Under the pieces are notes generated by a model. That model did no database searches. It saw nothing but the letters and a program-made list of their open reading frames with translations, and was not told the origin of the DNA. A stretch of 64,000 nt of DNA from JBNNGK01 sp050268245 (GTDB taxonomy: Bacteria; Pseudomonadota; Gammaproteobacteria; Enterobacterales; Enterobacteriaceae), in the NCBI RefSeq assembly GCF_050268245.1, contig NZ_JBNNGK010000008.1, positions 1-64,000 on the forward strand, read 5' to 3'. The position numbers and the translations under genes were made by a program. Of the stretch, positions 59,898 to 64,000 are shown in pieces (within the stretch, counting starts at the first letter, position 1; the number at the start of each line of letters is the position of its first letter).

Positions 59898-60941
59898 ATG
59901 ACATCGCCAGCGATCCGTTTAACCCAGTACAGCCATGGTGCTGGCTGCGGCTGCAAAATCTCACCTCAGGTTCTTGAAACTATTTTGCACAGCGAGCAAG
60001 CAAAATTTGTCGATCCGCAGTTGCTGGTCGGTAATGAAACCCGCGACGATGCAGCCGTCTATGACATTGGCAACGGTGTTGGCATCATCAGTACCACCGA
60101 TTTCTTCATGCCTATCGTCGATAGCCCATTTGATTTTGGCCGTATTGCCGCGGCCAATGCTATCAGTGATGTATATGCGATGGGGGGCAAGCCCATCATG
60201 GCGATAGCGATTTTGGGGTGGCCGATCGCCGCGCTGGCACCAGAGATAGCGCAGCAGGTGATTGATGGCGGTCGTTATGCTTGCCAACAGGCTGGCATCG
60301 CGTTGGCCGGTGGTCATTCGATTGATGCACCAGAGCCGATCTTCGGTCTGGCTGTGACCGGTGTGGTGAGCACCGATCGCGTGAAGAAAAACAGCGCCGC
60401 GCAAGCGGGCAGCAAACTTTTTCTGACCAAACCGCTGGGGATTGGCGTGTTGACGACCGCCGAGAAAAAAAGCCTGCTGCGTGCGGAACACTTTGGCGTG
60501 GCGACAGACATCATGTGCCAGTTGAATAAGCCGGGTGCGGAATTTGCCAATGTTGCTGGCGTGACGGCAATGACGGACGTGACCGGTTTTGGCCTGCTGG
60601 GCCACCTGAGTGAAATGTGTCAGGGGTCAGCATTGCAGGCGACAGTGTGGTTTGACAAGGTGCCGAAACTGCCGGAGGTTGAACGTTATATCGCTGAAGG
60701 ATGTGTGCCGGGAGGAACCGCACGTAACTTCGAAAGCTACGGGCATCTGATTGGGCCGATGAGCGATATACAGCGACAGCTATTATGTGATCCGCAAACG
60801 TCGGGCGGATTGCTACTGGCGGTGCAGCCGGAAGGCGAAGAGGCGGTGCAGGCCATCGCTACCAGCCATGGTATATCGCTTGAGGCCATTGGCGAACTGC
60901 ATCGTGCCGTTGCCGGTAAGCCGATGATTGAGGTCGTGTAG
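59898..60941 (+). CDS. selD: Selenide, water dikinase SelD
   Basis: Makes selenophosphate from selenide and ATP, the selenium donor for selenocysteine and for selenouridine in tRNA. The ATG at 59898 gives 347 residues, as in E. coli. The glycine-rich loop HGAGCGCKIS holds the catalytic Cys17 (an ordinary cysteine codon, not Sec) and Lys20. It is followed, with a one-base overlap (TAGTG), by mnmH, the enzyme that uses its product. Confidence 0.97.
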   Translation: MTSPAIRLTQYSHGAGCGCKISPQVLETILHSEQAKFVDPQLLVGNETRDDAAVYDIGNGVGIISTTDFFMPIVDSPFDFGRIAAANAISDVYAMGGKPIMAIAILGWPIAALAPEIAQQVIDGGRYACQQAGIALAGGHSIDAPEPIFGLAVTGVVSTDRVKKNSAAQAGSKLFLTKPLGIGVLTTAEKKSLLRAEHFGVATDIMCQLNKPGAEFANVAGVTAMTDVTGFGLLGHLSEMCQGSALQATVWFDKVPKLPEVERYIAEGCVPGGTARNFESYGHLIGPMSDIQRQLLCDPQTSGGLLLAVQPEGEEAVQAIATSHGISLEAIGELHRAVAGKPMIEVV

Positions 60942-62059
60942 TGGCATTGTCACAGCAACGGGCAGACACTCATGCTTATCGCCACCTTTTTCTCAATGAT
61001 ATTCCGTTGATTGACGTGCGCGCGCCCATCGAGTTTAACAACGGCGCCTTTCCGCAGGCGATTAATTTACCGTTGATGAATGACAGTGAACGTCAAGCGG
61101 TTGGCACCTGTTATAAACAACACGGTCAGCAGCAGGCGATAGCGCTAGGGCACAATTTGGTTAGCGGAAAAATCCGACAACAGCGTACCGAAGCTTGGCT
61201 GGCAGCGTGCGCTAGCAAACCTGAGGGGTATCTGTATTGTTTTCGTGGCGGACTGCGATCGCAATTGGTGCAGCAATGGTTACGGCAGGCGGGCGTCGAG
61301 TATCCTCGGGTGATCGGGGGATACAAAGCCCTGCGCCATTATTTATTGAACATCCTCGAGTACAGCGCAGAATTGCCGATGGTGATTGTGGGTGGTAATA
61401 CCGGCTGCGGTAAAACGCTGATGGTAAACGAGCTGGCCGCGGGGGTGGATCTGGAAGGTTTAGCCTGCCATCGCGGCTCATCATTTGGCCGAACCTTGGC
61501 CGGTCAGCGTGCACAGATTGATTTTGAGAATCGTCTGGCAGTGTTGTTGCTAAAAAAACAGCATGGTGGCTGTCGTCAATGGATACTGGAGGACGAAAGC
61601 CGGATTATTGGCTCTAACAACGTGCCGCTGCCGATCTTCAATGGCATGCAACAGGCGCCCGTGGTGGTCATTGACGATCCGTTTGACGTTCGCGTCGCAC
61701 GTCTGCAAGCAGAATATATTGACCAGATGCGTTTGGAATTTGAACGCGCGTTTGGCGATGAGGCCGGTTGGCAGCATTACGATGAATATTTGCATCACGG
61801 CCTGTTTGCCATTCGCCGCCGCTTGGGAATGGAGCGTTACCAGCTATTGAATCAGCGGCTGGAATGGGCGCTGCAGTTCCAGCGTGCCAGCGGCAATAGT
61901 GATGCACATCAGGAATGGTTGGTGCCGTTATTGCAGTATTATTACGATCCGATGTATCACTATCAATTGGAAAAAAAATCTCAACGGATTGTGTTCCGTG
62001 GAGATTATGCTGAAGTAAGAGAATTTCTAATGACGTACAGCCAGAATAACGGTGAATAA
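60941..62059 (+). CDS. mnmH: tRNA 2-selenouridine synthase MnmH (SelU, YbbB)
   Basis: Replaces sulfur by selenium in the wobble 2-thiouridine of tRNA Lys, Glu and Gln, via a geranylated intermediate. The GTG start overlaps the selD stop. The 372-residue protein has an N-terminal rhodanese domain with Cys100 (YLYCFRGGLRS) and a C-terminal P-loop domain (GGNTGCGKT, 151-159). In E. coli this gene (ybbB) is far from selD; here the two form an operon with topB, which gives direct pathway linkage. Confidence 0.95.
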   Translation: MALSQQRADTHAYRHLFLNDIPLIDVRAPIEFNNGAFPQAINLPLMNDSERQAVGTCYKQHGQQQAIALGHNLVSGKIRQQRTEAWLAACASKPEGYLYCFRGGLRSQLVQQWLRQAGVEYPRVIGGYKALRHYLLNILEYSAELPMVIVGGNTGCGKTLMVNELAAGVDLEGLACHRGSSFGRTLAGQRAQIDFENRLAVLLLKKQHGGCRQWILEDESRIIGSNNVPLPIFNGMQQAPVVVIDDPFDVRVARLQAEYIDQMRLEFERAFGDEAGWQHYDEYLHHGLFAIRRRLGMERYQLLNQRLEWALQFQRASGNSDAHQEWLVPLLQYYYDPMYHYQLEKKSQRIVFRGDYAEVREFLMTYSQNNGE

Positions 62060-63984
62060 TGCGACTGTTCATAGCCGAAAAACCGAGTTTGGCGCGCGCC
62101 ATTGCTGATGTATTACCCAAGCCGCATCGTCGCGGGGAAGGGTTTATTGCCTGTGGTAGCAACGATGTGGTTACCTGGTGTGTGGGGCACCTGTTAGAGC
62201 AGGCGCAGCCTGATGCGTACGATAGCCGCTATGCCCGTTGGTCACTGGCGGATCTTCCTATCATTCCTGAAAAGTGGCAGTTAAAACCACGTCCTTCCGT
62301 CAGTAAACAGTTAAATGCAATAAAAAAACTGCTGCAAGAGGCCGATGAAGTAGTACACGCAGGTGACCCGGATCGCGAGGGACAATTGCTGGTAGATGAG
62401 GTACTGGATTATTTGTCGCTGAAGGCTGAAAAGCGGCAGTCGGTGAGGCGTTGCCTGATCAACGATCTTAATCCGCAGGCGGTGGAGCGTGCCGTTGAAC
62501 GCTTACGCGACAACCGTGATTTCATTCCGTTATGCGTGTCAGCGTTGGCACGCTCACGTGCCGACTGGCTGTACGGCATCAATATGACGCGCGCTTACAC
62601 GCTGTTGGGGCGTAATGCTGGTTACGATGGTGTGTTATCGGTTGGACGAGTGCAAACGCCCGTATTGGGCTTAGTGGTGCGTCGTGACGAAGATATTGAA
62701 AATTTTGTGCCGAAAGACTTCTTTGAAGTAAAAGCGCATATCGTTACGCCGAAGGATGAACGTTTTGTCGCACTGTGGCAGCCAAGCGATTCGTGCGAGC
62801 CGTATCAGGATGAGGATGGCCGCCTGTTACACCGTGCGCTGGCAGAACATGTGGTCACACGTATCGAAGGCCAACCGGCGCGTGTAACCTCTTATAATGA
62901 TAAACGGGAATCAGATACGGCACCGCTGCCGTTTTCGCTTTCGACCTTGCAGATTGAAGCGGCTAAGCGCTTTAATCTCAGCGCGCAACAGGTGTTGGAT
63001 ATTTGCCAGCGACTTTACGAAACCCACAAGCTAATCACTTATCCTCGCTCGGATTGCCGCTATCTGCCTGAAGAGCATTTTGCCGGCCGTCACGCGGTGC
63101 TGAATGCGATTAGTGTGCATCAACCGGATTTGTATCCGCAGCCGGTGATTGATAGTGAGCGTCGTAATCGCTGTTGGGATGATAAGAAAGTGGATGCGCA
63201 CCATGCGATTATTCCCACCGCCCGCGCCAGCAAAGCGAGTCTCACTGGTGATGAGTTAAAAGTGTATGGTTTAGTCGCGCGTCAATATCTCATGCAATTT
63301 TGCCCGGATGCCATGTTCCGTAAATGTGTTATTGAGCTGGATATTGCCGGTGGGAAATTTATCGCCAAGGCACGGTTCTTGGCGGAGGCCGGATGGCGTA
63401 CGTTGCTGGGTAGTAAAGAGCGTGATGAGGAAAATGAGGGTGCGCCACTGCCGGTAGTGGCTAAAGACGACCAACTGTTGTGTGAGCGTGGTGAGGTGGT
63501 TGCACGGCAGACTCAACCACCGCGCCCTTTTACCGATGCCAGCCTGCTGTCAGCCATGACCGGCATTGCACGCTTTGTGCAAGATAAATCTTTAAAGAAA
63601 ATACTGCGAGCGACCGATGGTTTGGGCACTGAAGCCACGCGCGCGGGGATTATCGAATTATTGTTTAAGCGAGCATTTTTATACAAAAAAGGGCGTTATA
63701 TTCATTCCAGTGAAACCGGTAGGGCATTAATTCATTCACTGCCGGATTTGGCGGCGCGCCCCGATATGACGGCCCATTGGGAAGCGACGCTTACGCAAAT
63801 CAGCGAGAAAGCCTGCCGTTATCAGGATTTCATGCAACCGCTGGTGGGAACCCTGCAGGAGTTGATTTATCAGGCAAAACAAAGCCGTGCGAGTATGGCA
63901 TTTCGTGGTTTACCGCCGCCACCAAACGCGCGGGGGAAAAAGCGTCATAAACGTGTCGGTAAGGCGCGGGAGGAGAGTGAATGA
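62059..63984 (+). CDS. topB: DNA topoisomerase III
   Basis: Type IA topoisomerase that decatenates replication and recombination intermediates. The ATG overlaps the mnmH stop (TAATG). The 641-residue protein has the Toprim motifs (Glu7 in FIAEKPS; Asp103, Asp105 and Glu107 in DPDRE) and the active-site Tyr328 in LITYPRSDCRYLP. The C-terminus is basic (NARGKKRHKRVGKAR) and a little shorter than in E. coli (653). Third gene of the selD-mnmH-topB operon. Confidence 0.97.
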   Translation: MRLFIAEKPSLARAIADVLPKPHRRGEGFIACGSNDVVTWCVGHLLEQAQPDAYDSRYARWSLADLPIIPEKWQLKPRPSVSKQLNAIKKLLQEADEVVHAGDPDREGQLLVDEVLDYLSLKAEKRQSVRRCLINDLNPQAVERAVERLRDNRDFIPLCVSALARSRADWLYGINMTRAYTLLGRNAGYDGVLSVGRVQTPVLGLVVRRDEDIENFVPKDFFEVKAHIVTPKDERFVALWQPSDSCEPYQDEDGRLLHRALAEHVVTRIEGQPARVTSYNDKRESDTAPLPFSLSTLQIEAAKRFNLSAQQVLDICQRLYETHKLITYPRSDCRYLPEEHFAGRHAVLNAISVHQPDLYPQPVIDSERRNRCWDDKKVDAHHAIIPTARASKASLTGDELKVYGLVARQYLMQFCPDAMFRKCVIELDIAGGKFIAKARFLAEAGWRTLLGSKERDEENEGAPLPVVAKDDQLLCERGEVVARQTQPPRPFTDASLLSAMTGIARFVQDKSLKKILRATDGLGTEATRAGIIELLFKRAFLYKKGRYIHSSETGRALIHSLPDLAARPDMTAHWEATLTQISEKACRYQDFMQPLVGTLQELIYQAKQSRASMAFRGLPPPPNARGKKRHKRVGKAREESE

Positions 63985-64000
63985 AACAGGGTTGGTTGAT
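63981..64000 (+). CDS. Start of a further gene, cut by the window edge
   Basis: ATGAAACAGGGTTGGTTGAT opens a frame (MKQGWL...) overlapping the topB stop by four bases (ATGA), with AGGAG six bases upstream. It would be a fourth gene of the operon. Too short to identify. Confidence 0.5.

Noticed and set aside
1..64000. CRISPR arrays, rRNA and tRNA genes
   Set aside because: No regularly spaced repeats and no recognisable tRNA or rRNA sequence were found on reading; a tRNA scan was not run.

Overview
The window is a chromosomal segment of a gammaproteobacterium of the order Enterobacterales. Gene content and protein sequences are close to Escherichia coli, but the order of blocks (minCDE next to rnd, zwf next to eda without edd, mdtJI next to yoaBA, selD-mnmH-topB) and the leucine-rich repeat gene beside pykA suggest a Serratia/Yersinia-like member (Yersiniaceae or a near relative). 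I cannot fix the genus from sequence alone. No rRNA, tRNA, CRISPR array, insertion sequence or prophage was seen.

Layout. 1-5.2 kb: zinc importer znuB-znuC facing away from znuA over a Zur box, then mepM (cell-wall endopeptidase) and lpxM (lipid A acylation). 5.2-11.5 kb: an 11 x 23-residue leucine-rich repeat protein, pykA, hexR, and zwf and eda (glycolysis, pentose phosphate, Entner-Doudoroff), with a HexR operator in front of zwf. 11.5-19.7 kb: a candidate mdtU leader peptide plus long hairpin ahead of mdtJI (spermidine export), yoaB, yoaA, tsaB, the yeaY lipoprotein, fadD (with a frameshift near its start) and rnd. 19.8-28.4 kb: an isolated LexA-like box, minCDE, ycgL, a lytic transglycosylase, ycgM, ycgN, dsbB, nhaB and fadR. 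28.7-34.6 kb: a fatty acid desaturase, SpoVR/ycgB and the dadAX D-alanine pathway.

34.6-47.1 kb is the accessory part: a Bcr/CflA-type MFS pump, a DexA-like exonuclease, a four-gene Dpp/Nik-type ABC importer operon with a fused double permease and a Zur-like box in front, three small membrane proteins of unknown function, a Fur-controlled TonB-dependent siderophore receptor, a 58-aa GhoT/OrtT-type membrane toxin, an unknown stress-type membrane protein and a YqaE/Pmp3 peptide. 47.2-64 kb returns to core genes: yeaH-prkA (with a sigma-54 promoter), mipA, yeaD, gapA, msrB, yeaC, pncA, ansA, sppA, ydjA and selD-mnmH-topB, ending in the first bases of another gene.

Themes. Zinc and iron homeostasis recur (znuABC, the second Zur-box operon, the Fur-box receptor). 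Fatty acid control is represented by fadR, fadD and the desaturase, with FadR-like sites before fadD and fadR. The most novel leads are the putative Zur-controlled ABC operon, the unannotated OrtT-like toxin, the mdtU-like leader, the fadD frameshift and the isolated LexA box. All homology statements rest on remembered family sequences, not on searches.
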